Positions 50,101 through 59,720 of a DNA stretch of 64,000 nt are shown in pieces. This stretch comes from Crocodylus rhombifer (Eukaryota > Chordata > Crocodylia > Crocodylidae), in NCBI GenBank assembly GCA_038503035.1, contig JAVSML010020399.1, forward strand, positions 157,564 to 221,563, written 5' to 3'. The notes beneath the pieces are model-generated. The model saw only the letters and a program-made list of their open reading frames with translations. It had not been told where the DNA came from and did no database searches. Each line of letters begins with the position of its first letter. The stretch's first letter is position 1. The translations under genes were made by a program, and so were the position numbers.

Positions 50101-53100
50101 TTGGTAACAGTGGCAGGTGGACGTGGAGCTCCAGTTTCAAGTTTGTGGCCTTCCTGAGTGATGTACCTTCCATCACAGAAGTTGAGTGAAAGATATGAAA
50201 AATACATTTTGTAATCTTCATAACTACTATAGCAACACTGGTATCAGCATGTAAACTGTAAACTAGGGAAAACTAGAAGAAGACATAAACTTCTTTTTTC
50301 TTTGCCAGCTCCTGTCATTTTACATGCTTGTTTATTTTCTGGTAAGATACTGCAGTTATCTTTCAACAAAAACCGTAAGACTAACAAGTTTCATCAGCCA
50401 CCTGGGGGTTAAGGAAAACGAACAAATTAATCTTCCAACTTCCCAAGCCATAAGAAAATGAGGCCTTTCTCAGATCATTCAGGTCAACATTTGTATGCTC
50501 CTAAATATTTTTAAACAATCTACCATATTGACATTTAAGTACCAGTACACAGATACTTACTCTTGTAAAATTTTACTATCAGTGGTTTGGGGATAACCAA
50601 AATCCATTAGCTCATCTAGCAATTCATAAATAATAACAAAGTTATCCCGAATGCTTTCTTCTTCCAACTCCTTGAAATATTCAGAAAATACCTGAAATGT
50701 TCAAGTTAGAAAAGAGTAAAGTCCTAGATCTGCAATTATATGCATTTAAAACAGCGGTTTCCAAACTAGCGTACATGTACCTGCAGGGATATGTGGCGTA
50801 TTGCCAAGTGGTACGTGCACAAATTCTTAATAATGGTGGCAGAGCTTTTGATTGTTCCACACACAGCCAATAAAAATGCATGCTGCACCTTGACATTGGT
50901 GCATACGCAGAGATGCAATGAGGACAGGGGGCACAAGCTGCAGTTTTTTTTCTTTTTTTTTTTTTTAAGGTACAGGGACAAAATCCTTGAAAACCACTGC
51001 TTTAAAACTTAACAGAAGGGGGTTATTATAAATGGTACCAGAAAGTTAAATTCAATTCACATTACTTCCAAACCTCCATAACACAGCAGAACAAAGTTTT
51101 GATTGGACATTAGACAGAATTATCATCACTGGAACCTGAAATTCCAAGTTTCCTGACATTCAAGGCGTTATTTATTTAATGCTTCCACTTTTTTTTTTCT
51201 TTTTTCTTTTTTTTTAAAGTCACAGAAAATGAGGCTTGCAAGGGACCTCAAGAAGTCATCGAGTCCAACCCCTTGCTCAGAGCAGGACCATCCAACTATC
51301 ATCTCGGGCAAAGCTTTGTCTAGACCCAGGTATAGAGATTCCACCACTTTGTGGTAACTTGCTCCAGTGCTCTACTACCCTGCTAGTGAGAAAGTTCCTC
51401 CTGATATCTAACCTCAATTTCTTTTTCTGCAACTTGAGCCCATTGCTCCTTGTTCTGTCATCTGTCCCCACTGAGAACAGCCCAGCTTCATCCTCTTTGC
51501 ACCCCCCTGCAGGGAGTTGAAGGCTGCTTTTAAATCCCCCCTCAGTCTTCTCTTCTTCAGACTAAATAAGCCCAGGTCCCCCAGCCTCATTGCTTAGAAT
51601 GATTTTTATTTTAAAATCTTAAGATAGTTTTTTGTTTGGACATAAGTTACTATAGCTTCTGAAAATTCCTGAAATAATGCAATTCTGTCCCACACAGAGC
51701 ATAAGTCTCAACTAACAGACCATCTTTCCCACTATTCTGCTGCTCTTAATGGTCCCTCACATTTATACATTTCAGAAATCTTTGGTTAACCAGTGCTGCC
51801 AAAACAAAGATACAGTTACACCACAAAAGCCCTTTTTTCAACCTGCCCACTGAAGAGGAGTGCTTTCCCCAGTTCACAGCAGCAACTCTTTTATAGTAGT
51901 TGGAGTGCTCCAGACTGAACGATGCGCATGTTTATTAGTAATAAGAATGCACCTCCATGCATTTGACTTGGCTAATTAGTTTAACAATCCCTGAAAACTG
52001 AAGTGTACCATAACACTCAAGATAGATGCCTAGCTGCAAAGGAAAACATTCTTCTTCCAGGAAACATGCCTTTCACCAAGAACCAGCCAACCAGGCACAG
52101 AGACTACACTGTCTCATACAACACCAATGAAGCGCAATCAGCATCAGCCTTAGTCCAAGGGGATAGATACCTCAAAGTCACATGCCCAAGGAATGTCAAA
52201 CAAATAAAGCTTACTTTCTTCCAAAACACATTCTTAGGAAAATGACAAAATTTCCTCTTCGTTAAAGTACAAATCCATCTTCCTTGACTTTCATTCTAAG
52301 CATCACATTCTTATTTTGACTCTTTCTACTAGCCTTTACTTGCACATGGCATTGATTTTAAAAGTCTCATCTAGAGGTGCACCAAGATATTGGTGCCATA
52401 ATTGGATCAGCACCGATAAAAGGAAAATTAACATCATTGGCTAACAGCTCTTTGGGGCTGGTGCAGCCAATAATGTTAACTGATAAATATAATATGCTTT
52501 CTGGCAGGGGTCTTCAGACACTGCATGCATGTACCTGGCCAGGAATGCAGTTGGGCAGTGTGGAAAGCAGCACACTGTGGTAAGTTGGCGGGGGGGGAAG
52601 GGACATGGGGGAAAGCAGATTGGGGCCCCCTCGGTAAGGGAGGGAGTAGGGCAGGTGCTGGAGGTGCTGCCCAACCTGGATGGTGAATGGGACCCTGGGG
52701 CAAGTGAGACACAGTTGTGGGCCGCTCGTCCAGAGGGTGCGTGGGGGAGGACGGGGTGTCTCCCCAGTGCTGCGTGCATGCTCAGGAGAGGCATGGGAGG
52801 GCATATGCTCCCCTGGATTTGTACTTGGGGCGGAGGCAGGCTGTCTGCTGTGGGCTCGGGGCTGTCTGCCCTGCTGCCTATGCCCTGGGAGCTGTGTGCT
52901 AGCCACATGTCCCTTGCCCATCTCCCAGCAGTGGGGGCGGCAAGTTGTGCCTCCTGCTGCCAGGTGGGCAGGAGACGCATGGCCAGTACGCAGCTCCTGG
53001 GGCAAAGGCAGCAGGGCAGAGAGCCCAAAGCAGGCAGCCCACCTCCGCCCTACTCCTAAAAGCATCCCCATTCTTAAAATTGATGGCGGCGGCACTTGAA

Positions 53101-55711
53101 CTAAAGCTCGTTTGATGAGTTCAAGCACCCCTGCTGCCATTTTTAGGCACCGAGATGCTCATCCCCTGGACAAGCTGCCTGCAGCTCCATCCTGCTCACT
53201 GCCCTGGCCCCAGGGTCCCATTCATTGCCCTGCTTGGGCAGTGTTTCCAGCCCCAGCCTCTACCCCACTGCCTCCCGCACTGCGGGGGTTTTGATCTGGC
53301 CCACGTCCCTTCCCCTCCACAGACTTAACTGACGGGAGCTGCTCTCGACACTGCCCAGCTGTGCTCCTGGAAATCGGTTATTGGATCGGTATCAGCTGAT
53401 ATGCCTGGTGAAAGGTCACCTGGTGATACTGGCCAAGCAAATCTTTATCGGTGCACCCCTAGTCTCATCCATATTTTCAAGTCCGGTAACAGGAATATTG
53501 TGGCACAATTACTTGCATCTCCCACTTTTGGTTTCCTCTACAGTAACTGTTATGTTCGTTTCCTTTCCTGTTCCTGCCCCTTATATCCTTTTTCAGCTCA
53601 CCATGCCACTACATTTTTCTAATCCTTCCAATGCTAGTTGTGCATACAAAGCAGCTGTCCCTAAGAAGGTGACCTTTCCTTTGGGGGTATCTTTTAGATT
53701 ATATGCTCTTTGAAATGAGGAAGGTATCGATTTTCCTTTTTGTCAAAGCCCTTCTGATGTGCAACAATACAATGTTAGTAGTTAATGCAAAAGGATCACC
53801 AAAATATAGCCATTGCACAATTAGATGTGGTATTTCTATGCAGCAGTAAGAATTCAAAGATCTCTAAAGCTGTAAACAACAATATGACTTCCCTGAAAGA
53901 GCAATACTATTTTATCAATTGTGTACTCACCTGAACCACCTTATAGAGGAATGAAAACACCAGAGAGACACAAGCATTCTTCTTAGAAGTTGCAACAACT
54001 GAAAAAAGTAAGTTTAGGAATGTTTGCTCAAAGTTCCCATTTTTTAAATTTTATTTTTAAATCCCCCTTCAAAAATGTTTACTAAGGCACTGCAGCTGAC
54101 CCAAAAACTCAGGAAGCAGCATTCATTAGGTATACCATGTCATTTCTAAATGGTGACCTACTGAAAAGCAAAGACAGGTAAGCACTGAGAAAATACTGGT
54201 TGCATTGGCACTTAAAACATATATATATTTGTGTTGATAGGGTATTCAATGGGAATTTGACCTTAACTGTTTTTTATCTTTGAAATCCTTTCCCCCACTT
54301 CCCCTCTGCCATGCTGACTTACATTGTGAAAATTCACACAGTCAACATTTCCACCCTATTAAGGAGCCTATATGCCAAAGGATACGATATAAATTGTTAT
54401 GTTTAATCCACATAAAACGAACTCCTCCATGAGCTAGAATGGGGGAAAGCGTTCCTTCTTCTTCCTTTTCCATAAGGATCGGCATAAAATGCTCAACCTC
54501 TGACATATCAACATCTCCACGGTAATTTCGACAGATGAGAACCTGCAGTGGATGAGTACAATAGAGAACCAAATGGACAACATACTTGAAGTGGTCATCT
54601 GAATAACATACATGACCTTTGGAAACGGAGGTCAAATAATTGGAATGACTAAAATTGATACTTGTATGGTGGAACCACAGACTACTTGGCTATTTAAGCT
54701 ACAAAATGCTTGTGGAAATCTTTTATTTAACACACTGTATTTATTTGATTCCAAGACAAGATTTTCCCCCCCGCATTTAACATGGGGAAAAAAAACGTTC
54801 TCATCTTGGGATCAACTATTGTGAGGGTGAGGGATGGAGGGAGAAAAGTAGGTAGCCACTGTGGCTGCAACTGCTGCCTTCCCCCACTGATGTCAGACCC
54901 CCCACTTGCCTTTGCTGTGGCAAGCTGCCCCCACTCCAGTCTGGGCCACGGCCATGGCCACGGCGCTCTTGCGCAGGGCTGAGGCCAAGCACTGTGCTCC
55001 AGGATGGAGCAGGGACAGCCTGCTGGAGCCAGGGTAAGGAGCAAGGGGCGGGCAGAGGGGAGCAAAGACAGGGCCCCAAGGTGGCAGGGAGCAAGGCTGC
55101 GTGCGTATGGGGAGCCTTTCGCATCAGGATGCAGGGGGGCAAGAGGTGGTGGGGGTGAATGACTGGCAGCAGGAGGCACGCTGCTCCATTCCACTCCAGC
55201 CGACTGCCCGCATCTGCTGCAGCGGTTGGTTGGGTGGGTGGGGGAACAACTTTGGGACGACTCTCCAATTAGATTGTATACCTGGACCGGTTAAGTGTTC
55301 CACCTACACCACTAAGCTGTTAAGGCGGTCACCTTAAATCCCGCCGCAAAGAGGGTGTGCGGACACCTGGCAGCTAGAGAAGTCTGCACAAGCCGGCCGT
55401 CAGACAGCACAGAGCCTGCGCTGCCCCCTGGGACTCAGGGAAGCCTGCGCGGTTGCAGCGCAGCGCGGAGCGGGCCCCACCGGCCTGTGCTCCTCGGGCA
55501 GCACTGCTGCCAGCCCTCAGGGAAGGGCGGCTCGGGAGGAGCCGGCCTGTCCTGCGGGCCCCGGGACACGGGGAGGCGCGGCCGGACCGCCAGGGAGCCG
55601 CTGCGCCGGGGGAACCGCCCGCAGCCAGGCCGCGCCGCGCCGCACCGCACCGCGCCGCGCGGGGCCTACCTTCCCCTTCAGGTCCAACACGTAGACAGCG
55701 CTGGCGGACAT
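41129..55711 (-). CDS. AP1M1: AP-1 complex subunit mu-1 (mu1A adaptin)
   Basis: Twelve coding exons on the minus strand: 55711..55670, 54542..54386, 53998..53931, 50691..50561, 50166..50019, 49096..48970, 46745..46603, 44379..44308, 43760..43602, 42884..42759, 42064..41989, 41151..41129. They sum to 1272 nt, 423 residues plus TAA, the human mu1A length. All introns are GT-AG and phases agree. The start gives MSASAVYVLDLKGK; the end is DYQLRTQ. Residues 1-about 140 are the longin-like domain; about 168-421 are the mu homology domain. The tyrosine-signal pocket residues Asp174 (FLDVIESVNLL) and Trp408 (YQALPWVRY) are present. Mu1A is the medium chain of the AP-1 clathrin adaptor at the trans-Golgi network and endosomes and selects Yxx-hydrophobic cargo. 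The paralogue AP1M2 is less likely given near-identity to mu1A and the KLF2/FAM32A synteny. Introns 3, 6, 7 and 11 hold hAT and CR1 insertions; no exon is disrupted. Confidence 0.98.
41649..41879. mobile_element. Non-autonomous hAT element in AP1M1 intron 11
   Basis: The element (41657-41871, 215 bp) starts caggggtggctaacctg and ends 'ggttggcttccagta', which gives a degenerate terminal inverted repeat. Flanks gtctagag (41649-41656) and gtctatag (41872-41879) match at 7 of 8 positions. No coding capacity. Confidence 0.7.
45310..46001 (+). mobile_element. CR1 LINE in AP1M1 intron 7, antisense to the gene
   Basis: 5'-truncated CR1 on the plus strand: 'gatcttggagtcctagcggactcc' RT coding, then remnants of the LPLYRALVRPQLEY, HFKRDVENLERVQRRAT and FRLDIRRNFLTVRVGKV blocks. 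A 3' UTR and the tail 'catctatgaatctatag' (45,984-46,000) follow. An in-frame stop and frameshifts show that it is dead. Confidence 0.9.
47436..47573 (+). mobile_element. Short CR1 3' end in AP1M1 intron 6
   Basis: About 138 bp: '...ttcaagaggagattggacaggcccctggctgggg' through 'ggtcggactacatgatctgtctaggtcccttctgac' and ending 'attgattctatgattctaa'. This is the last part of the CR1 coding region and 3' UTR only. Confidence 0.85.
47788..47983. repeat. hAT-like non-autonomous fragment in AP1M1 intron 6
   Basis: 'tgttcaccaacctggggcagatgtgccac...' and the right part '...ggattgggttggcacttgg' resemble the element at 41657-41871 (shared 'gcagagcagcaaa' and 'ggggaagggga-tgg-gtggcact' blocks). A clear target duplication was not found, partly because a CR1 abuts the right end. 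Confidence 0.5.
47984..48835 (-). mobile_element. CR1 LINE with uninterrupted RT C-terminal frame, AP1M1 intron 6
   Basis: On the minus strand, an open frame of over 250 codons (down to the stop at 48,075) reads through the whole CR1 RT C-terminal region without a stop. Blocks include QADLDRLQRWADENRMGF, HVGRKNRHHTYRLGNSPL, EKDLGVVIDSTMNMGRQW, REVILPLYAALVRPQLEY, WAPHFKRDVDDMERVQRRAT and FRLDIRRRYFTVRAARAWNQ. A 3' UTR and the 'ctatgaaactatgaaac' tail at 47,984 follow. It is 5'-truncated and so not autonomous, but it is the least decayed CR1 in the window and lies in the same orientation as AP1M1. Confidence 0.9.
49180..49450. repeat. GC-rich repeat-like block in AP1M1 intron 5
   Basis: A GC-rich block unlike the AT-rich intron. 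Its 'ctgtgggcctgacccggcatgtgcc' style wording resembles interiors of hAT elements of the 'gtggcccggatccggccc' type. Boundaries not determined; open frames here are not supported as genes. Confidence 0.35.
50744..51007. mobile_element. Non-autonomous hAT element in AP1M1 intron 3
   Basis: The element (50752-50999, 248 bp) begins cagcggtttccaaacta and ends 'ttgaaaaccactg', the complementary hAT terminal repeat. Flanks atttaaaa (50744-50751) and ctttaaaa (51000-51007) match at 7 of 8 positions. It contains a long T-run (about 50,944-50,966) on the plus strand and sits 53 bases upstream of exon 4's acceptor. Confidence 0.8.
51221..51597 (-). mobile_element. Diverged CR1 LINE 3' region in AP1M1 intron 3
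   Basis: The antisense hallmark 'gggacctcaagaagtcatcgagtccaaccccttgctc' is followed by remnants of the CR1 RT end (minus-strand 'RLDIRRNFLTSRVVEHW' block). It is preceded by a T-rich run. It is a different, older CR1 subfamily than those at 35 and 48 kb. Confidence 0.8.
52364..53469. mobile_element. 1.09-kb hAT-type element with perfect 8-bp duplication and internal palindrome
   Basis: The element (52372-53461) starts tagaggtgcacc and ends with the complement of taggggtgcacc. It is flanked by identical octamers gtctcatc (52364-52371 and 53462-53469), the hallmark of hAT insertion. The interior is GC-rich and contains an imperfect palindrome with arms of about 90 bp (about 52,850-52,945 and 52,950-53,040). 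Because of the palindrome, both strands show mirror-image open frames that are not genes. A second hAT-like left end, caggggtcttcagac, at 52,505 suggests a nested insertion. It lies in AP1M1 intron 3 between exons 3 and 4. No transposase recognised. Confidence 0.8.
54775..55260. repeat. GC-rich repeat-like block in AP1M1 intron 1
   Basis: A block of about 480 bp, sharply GC-richer than the flanking intron but with few CpGs compared with the nearby island. It holds overlapping open frames on both strands without recognisable domains. Probably a non-autonomous element interior; ends not identified. Confidence 0.35.
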
Positions 55712-55970
55712 GCTGCCAGCTCCTGCCCCCCACGGCCTCACCCGCGCACTTCCGGCCGGAAGTAGCCCTGCTCCCGCCGGAAGCCGTGAAAGCTCGACCC
55801 GGCGCGCGGGGCAGGGCCTCGGTCCCCTCCTCCGGGGTCGGTGACGTCGTCGCGGCGCCATTGCGGTGAGGTGCGGGGCCGGCCAAGCCCGTCGGACAGG
55901 GCCTAGGACGCGGGGTCGGGCGGCACCGCTGCCGGGAGGGCTCCGTAAAGAGGCGCCAGGTCAGAGCCTT
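55340..55970 (-). promoter_or_regulatory. AP1M1: AP1M1 CpG-island promoter with ETS and CRE motifs
   Basis: A CpG-dense island surrounds exon 1. Upstream of the ATG (55711) are two back-to-back ETS sites, cacttccgg (55747-55755) and ccggaagt (55756-55763). A third ccggaag lies at 55777-55783, and there is a CRE core tgacgtc at 55842-55848. No TATA was seen. This is a typical broad housekeeping promoter, matching the ubiquitous role of AP-1. Use of the sites is inferred. Confidence 0.75.
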
Positions 55971-56420
55971 CAGCTCCGGTGCTCATTTATCCCCAAAAAC
56001 CCACGCTGCGTTGTGCTGACCTGCGACGTCGCTCAAGCCAGTCCCTGCACAGCGCTGGCAGGAGGCAGCTGACAGCAAGCAGTAACTGAGTTCCCACTGC
56101 CACTTCTTCTGCGACATGTCTTACACGTACTGTACACAAGCTCGGGGGCCAGTGAAGAAGTCAAACTGCACAACAGGATTTGGGGGCTCAGAAAGGTACG
56201 GCTGGTGCTCCAACAGGCAGCGTTCACGTGAGACAGAACAACTGAGCATGTGTTTAAAGGGTGCTCAGATTATAAAACGGGAGCTGCGGTTAAGGTTCTG
56301 CTAAGGCAGGCAAGCACAGGCTTGTAGGTACAGCCTAGCTCAGGTGAAAAGTGCTGTCACGATCCCTTCCTCATCCACTACACCAGGTACTTTTTTTTTT
56401 TTTTTTTTTTTATTATTTTA
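55971..56420. other. AP1M1-FAM32A intergenic spacer
   Basis: Only about 1.15 kb separates the AP1M1 start codon from the FAM32A stop codon. The spacer holds no gene and ends in a T-run of 21 bases at 56,391-56,411 (poly-A on the transcribed strand) close to the distal FAM32A polyadenylation signal. Confidence 0.6.
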
Positions 56421-56428
56421 ACACAGTT

Positions 56429-56434
56429 TTTATT
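56429..56434 (-). promoter_or_regulatory. FAM32A: FAM32A distal polyadenylation signal
   Basis: AATAAA on the minus strand about 430 bases after the stop codon, giving a longer 3' UTR than the proximal signal. Confidence 0.4.
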
Positions 56435-56667
56435 TGACCTTCTAGAGTTTGTAGAGAAGTTATAAGCAGATTACAGAGAGGCTTATGGTACCCAAGGAGG
56501 AACAATTCAATAAGATAACTTGTCTGCATCTAAAATCAGACCGTCACAAACAAAAAGAAGGCTGTGTCAACCAGCTCTCGGTACAACCTCCATATGAAAT
56601 TTCTCCAGAAGTTTTCCTACAAACTCTAAACAAGGGGACTTCCGCAGATAAATGGAGGATTAGGGCC

Positions 56668-56673
56668 TTTATT
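56668..56673 (-). promoter_or_regulatory. FAM32A: FAM32A proximal polyadenylation signal
   Basis: AATAAA on the minus strand about 195 bases after the stop codon, in 'aatgaataaaggccc'. First canonical hexamer of the gene, so the likely main signal. Confidence 0.55.
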
Positions 56674-56866
56674 CATTGTTCAGTAAAGGTGGGTGTGTGG
56701 TATACATACTTCTAAACAAGCACTTAGAGTACTGCCACCATGCAAAAGTTAAAAAAAAAAAAAAAAAGAATTAAATATCCAATGCAGAGATCACAGAGAT
56801 TTATGCAAAGCATATCCTCCTAATAGAAATGCTTCTCATAATCCAGAACCGAGTAAGAAAAGCCAT

Positions 56867-59332
56867 TCATTTAGTCCAGCTGACTTTGGGGATGTCATAG
56901 TGTTCAGTCAGAGTATCCAAGTGTCTGTTAAAATCCTAGGAGAGAAGAAAAAAGTGTCAACTTTCCAGAATACTGAACATGCTTTCTGCCTACTTTAAAT
57001 TTAGTAATTCCAGATTAAATGAGTTGAAAATTTAGGTCAGTATCTGGTTAGTCAGCATCTTGTACCAGGTGCCACCAAGAAAGGTGCCCAAAAGCTGTAC
57101 AATAGACAGTTATGCAATAGATAGCCCAGTTAATGGTTGGCTTCTGATCTGAATTATGTGGATTTATATCCCTAACATCCTCTCATTATAAAAATGAGAA
57201 TGATTAATCCATTTTTTGAAACCCATTGAATTCTAGGCTTTAATTGTATCCTGTGGCCGTTAGCTGTATGGGTTAGTTACCTTTTGGCAGCTTTAAATTT
57301 GTAGCCTTTTAATTTAACCGAATAATTCTGTGTTCTTGTATTTAAAGATGATACAAGATACCAATCAAATTTACCTTTATTAGCAACTTTTCTTTCTGTA
57401 AAGATTATCCTAATCCATCACATTTCATTACATTCATGCCTCAGTTAGTCTGGTATATGTTCTAAGATGTGATGGCAAGAACTTTTGGTTCCAAGAACTT
57501 TTGGAAAAACCTGGGAAGCCATGGGTTTCCTTCACAGGCTGGCAGAGTTCCAGCCTGCAAGGGGTGGTGGGAAGCAAGACACAGGGTGTCACGTGCATGT
57601 GTGCGCATAGAAATGCATGCATCAGCTAGCCAGTGGTGGACAGCATCTCCTGCCAGGTAAGTCTATGGGGGCACAGGCAACAGTTGTAGGGGAAATGTAC
57701 AGGTGATTTGGGGGCGGGGCAGGGCTTCAGCTGGGTCAGACCAACTCTGGGCAGAAGATGTCTCCACTGCCTAGCAGGCAGGTCCCAGAGTGAGAGGGAG
57801 CAATGCAGTCCCATGACTGCCAAGGTGAGGCACAACAGCAGCAGTGGCATAGAGTTGTGCCCCCTGCTGCTGTTGGGAAGACAAGGGGTGCCTCATCTTG
57901 GCAGTGAGGAGCTCTCTCCCACGCTGGGTCCCACCTGCTGGGCTGCATAGGTGGCTCCTGCCCAAAGCTGGTATGGTCAGGCTGCAGCCCTGCACTCTAT
58001 GCCCTGCTGTGGGCGCAGAAATCGGGCAGCACATGCCCACCCCACCACATTGCCTGTAGCCTCCTTATGCGCTGGGGGCAACAGATCAGGAGTGAGGTGC
58101 ACCAGCAAGGCCAGGGCACTGTCAAAGCAGTGCTGTTCAATGCTATAAAGCAGCGGAGGGGACAGCTGCAGCTGGGCCTACACATCTTGTGAGCAAAGGG
58201 GGCAGGGGGAATTCTGATTTTCCATGATAAAAAAAACAAAATCAAATGCTAAAGCATATGAGTATTTAGAATTTATTTTCTGGTAGGCCTCCAAATTGCT
58301 TTAAAATGTAAACATGTCAATAAAACATTGTGTTGGACTGATACCGTATAGATAGTAGCGCTTCATTTTAATTATGGAAAAATGCTGATTTTGCAGGTTA
58401 TAACTGGAGACTGTTGGCTCTTATCAGAGAACTTGTAATTTTTAAACACAGACAACCAGGATGCCTGCTGATCACCCACCACTGATTTCTGTTAAAAAGG
58501 CAAGCAGTTGTTTCCTCCATCAATCAGAGGCCCAGAATGTGCAAGTTGCAGCTTTCGTATTACTTGTGGCAAGAGATTTTTTTCAGACAAACATATTAGA
58601 ACAATAACTATTTGAATTACATATCCTGACAGGTGGCTCATTTAGAATAGACAGCAAAGGGAACATACACTGTGAACAAGGATAATCATATCCTCACCTC
58701 AACTCTTTGTTTGTGGGTCTTGGAAGCCTTCTTCAGGATTCTTTCCATTTGCTGAGAAAGGGAAAACAGACACAGGTTGCTGTCATGCTAGCTCCTTTCA
58801 CTGCAATGAAATGCTTGCTTTTTAACCTGCGCATTGTCTTTTCGGGGAAGTAACCTGGGTCAGGGCCGCTGCAAGTGTGCAGCTCTGGCTCCCACAAAGC
58901 GCGCCCCAGGTAGGGGCGGACTCGTGCGCCCGCCCGCCCACCCACCCACCCACCCGACCCGACCCGACCCGACCCGACCCGCCCCCCGCATCTCGGTGCC
59001 GGCAGCAGGAGCCTCCCGGCCCGTACCCTCTTCTCCTGCATCTTCTCATAGGCGAGCTGCGCGGGCGTGCGCTTGTCCAGGCCGCGCCTCTTCTCCTCCT
59101 CCTGCTTCTTGCTGCTCACGGTTTGGTCCCGGATCTTGCTCTTGTCCTTGTCCTTCCTCTTCTTCCTGCGGGGACAGAGCCAGAGCGGCAGCCTGAAAAG
59201 CAGCACGGGAAGCCGGAACCCCGTTGCCCGCCGGTTCGCCGGAGGAGGTGCTTACCGCCGGGCCGCTGCTGGGGCCTCGCCGCTCGCCTTGAGCCGCAGC
59301 GCGCCGCGCTGGACGCTTTCGTACTCCGCCAT
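56867..59332 (-). CDS. FAM32A: FAM32A small nuclear protein
   Basis: Four coding exons on the minus strand, 59332..59256, 59165..59027, 58751..58698 and 56935..56867, total 339 nt: 112 residues plus TGA, the length of human FAM32A. All introns are GT-AG with matching phases. The start is MAEYESVQRGALRLKASGEA in a good Kozak context (agccATGG). A basic stretch RKKRKDKDKSK (about 26-36) serves as a probable nuclear signal. Then come KRRGLDKRTPAQLAYEKMQE, the charged helix QMERILKKASKTHKQRVE (73-90) and the conserved C-terminus DFNRHLDTLTEHYDIPKVSW. In other animals FAM32A is a spliceosome-associated protein whose C-terminal tail reaches into the catalytic core (established knowledge). The N-terminal 25 residues are the least conserved part. 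Intron 2 begins with a long G-quadruplex-prone array. Confidence 0.97.
57470..58215. repeat. GC-rich repeat-like block in FAM32A intron 3
   Basis: An interior of mobile-element character. The segment 57,529-57,563 (hairpin-forming 'aggctggcagagttccagcct') is shared with the hAT copy at 13854-14159. The remainder is GC-rich with overlapping open frames on both strands that have no recognisable domain. Boundaries are approximate. Confidence 0.45.
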
Positions 59333-59720
59333 GGCTTCCCAGAGCTCGCGGCACTTCCGGGTTACGAGCGGAGAGCACTTCCGGGCCGCGCCCCCCAGGC
59401 GCGTCGGAAAAGGCTGGGCTGGGCTGTGAGGCAGCTATGGTAACGGGCCCGGCGGGAGGGAACACGCGCGGCGTCGGTCACGACTGACGGCCCGCAGCTG
59501 GAAGGTCGCGGCTTCCGAGCCCTGTAACAGCCCCGGACGCGCAGAGCTCCCCACGGGGACCGTCTTGGGCGTAGTCCCGGAGAGGAGAGGAGAGGAGCTG
59601 TGGGGCACGGCCACGGCCACCCCCACAGACCCCGTCTGGCCCCTCCAGCGCCCGCCCTGGGCAGGCCGACAGCCCACAGCAGCCACCGACCTGCGGCTGC
59701 AAGGCAGAGTCAGCTGCAGG
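58840..59720 (-). promoter_or_regulatory. FAM32A: FAM32A CpG-island promoter with paired ETS sites
   Basis: The CpG island spans exons 1-2 and about 0.4 kb upstream. Two identical ETS motifs (CCGGAAGTG on the minus strand, at 59360..59352 and 59384..59376) lie 20-52 bases above the ATG with no TATA. This is a typical housekeeping core promoter. Confidence 0.75.
58929..58987. repeat. (CCCA)n(CGACC)n array: G-quadruplex motif in FAM32A intron 2
   Basis: The plus strand has thirteen C-runs of three or more bases spaced by one or two bases: CCCG, then CCCA, then CCCGA units. The transcribed FAM32A RNA therefore carries thirteen GGG tracts with 1-2-base loops, beginning about 40 bases after the exon 2 donor (59026). 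Confidence 0.9.

Noticed and set aside
52441..53140. Mirror-image open frames of about 140-208 codons on both strands
   Set aside because: They arise from the palindrome inside the hAT element; similar protein on both strands is diagnostic of an inverted repeat, not a gene.
54727..55268. Overlapping open frames in AP1M1 intron 1
   Set aside because: No domain, overlapping on both strands, inside a GC-rich repeat-like block.
55258..55345. tRNA-like stretch
   Set aside because: No acceptor stem pairing or T-loop GTTCGA-type box could be found.
55374..55886. 170-codon open frame over AP1M1 exon 1
   Set aside because: Out-of-frame shadow of the AP1M1 CpG island.
57600..58245. Cysteine-rich short open frames in FAM32A intron 3
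   Set aside because: Repeat-derived and lacking splice signals that would join them to any gene.
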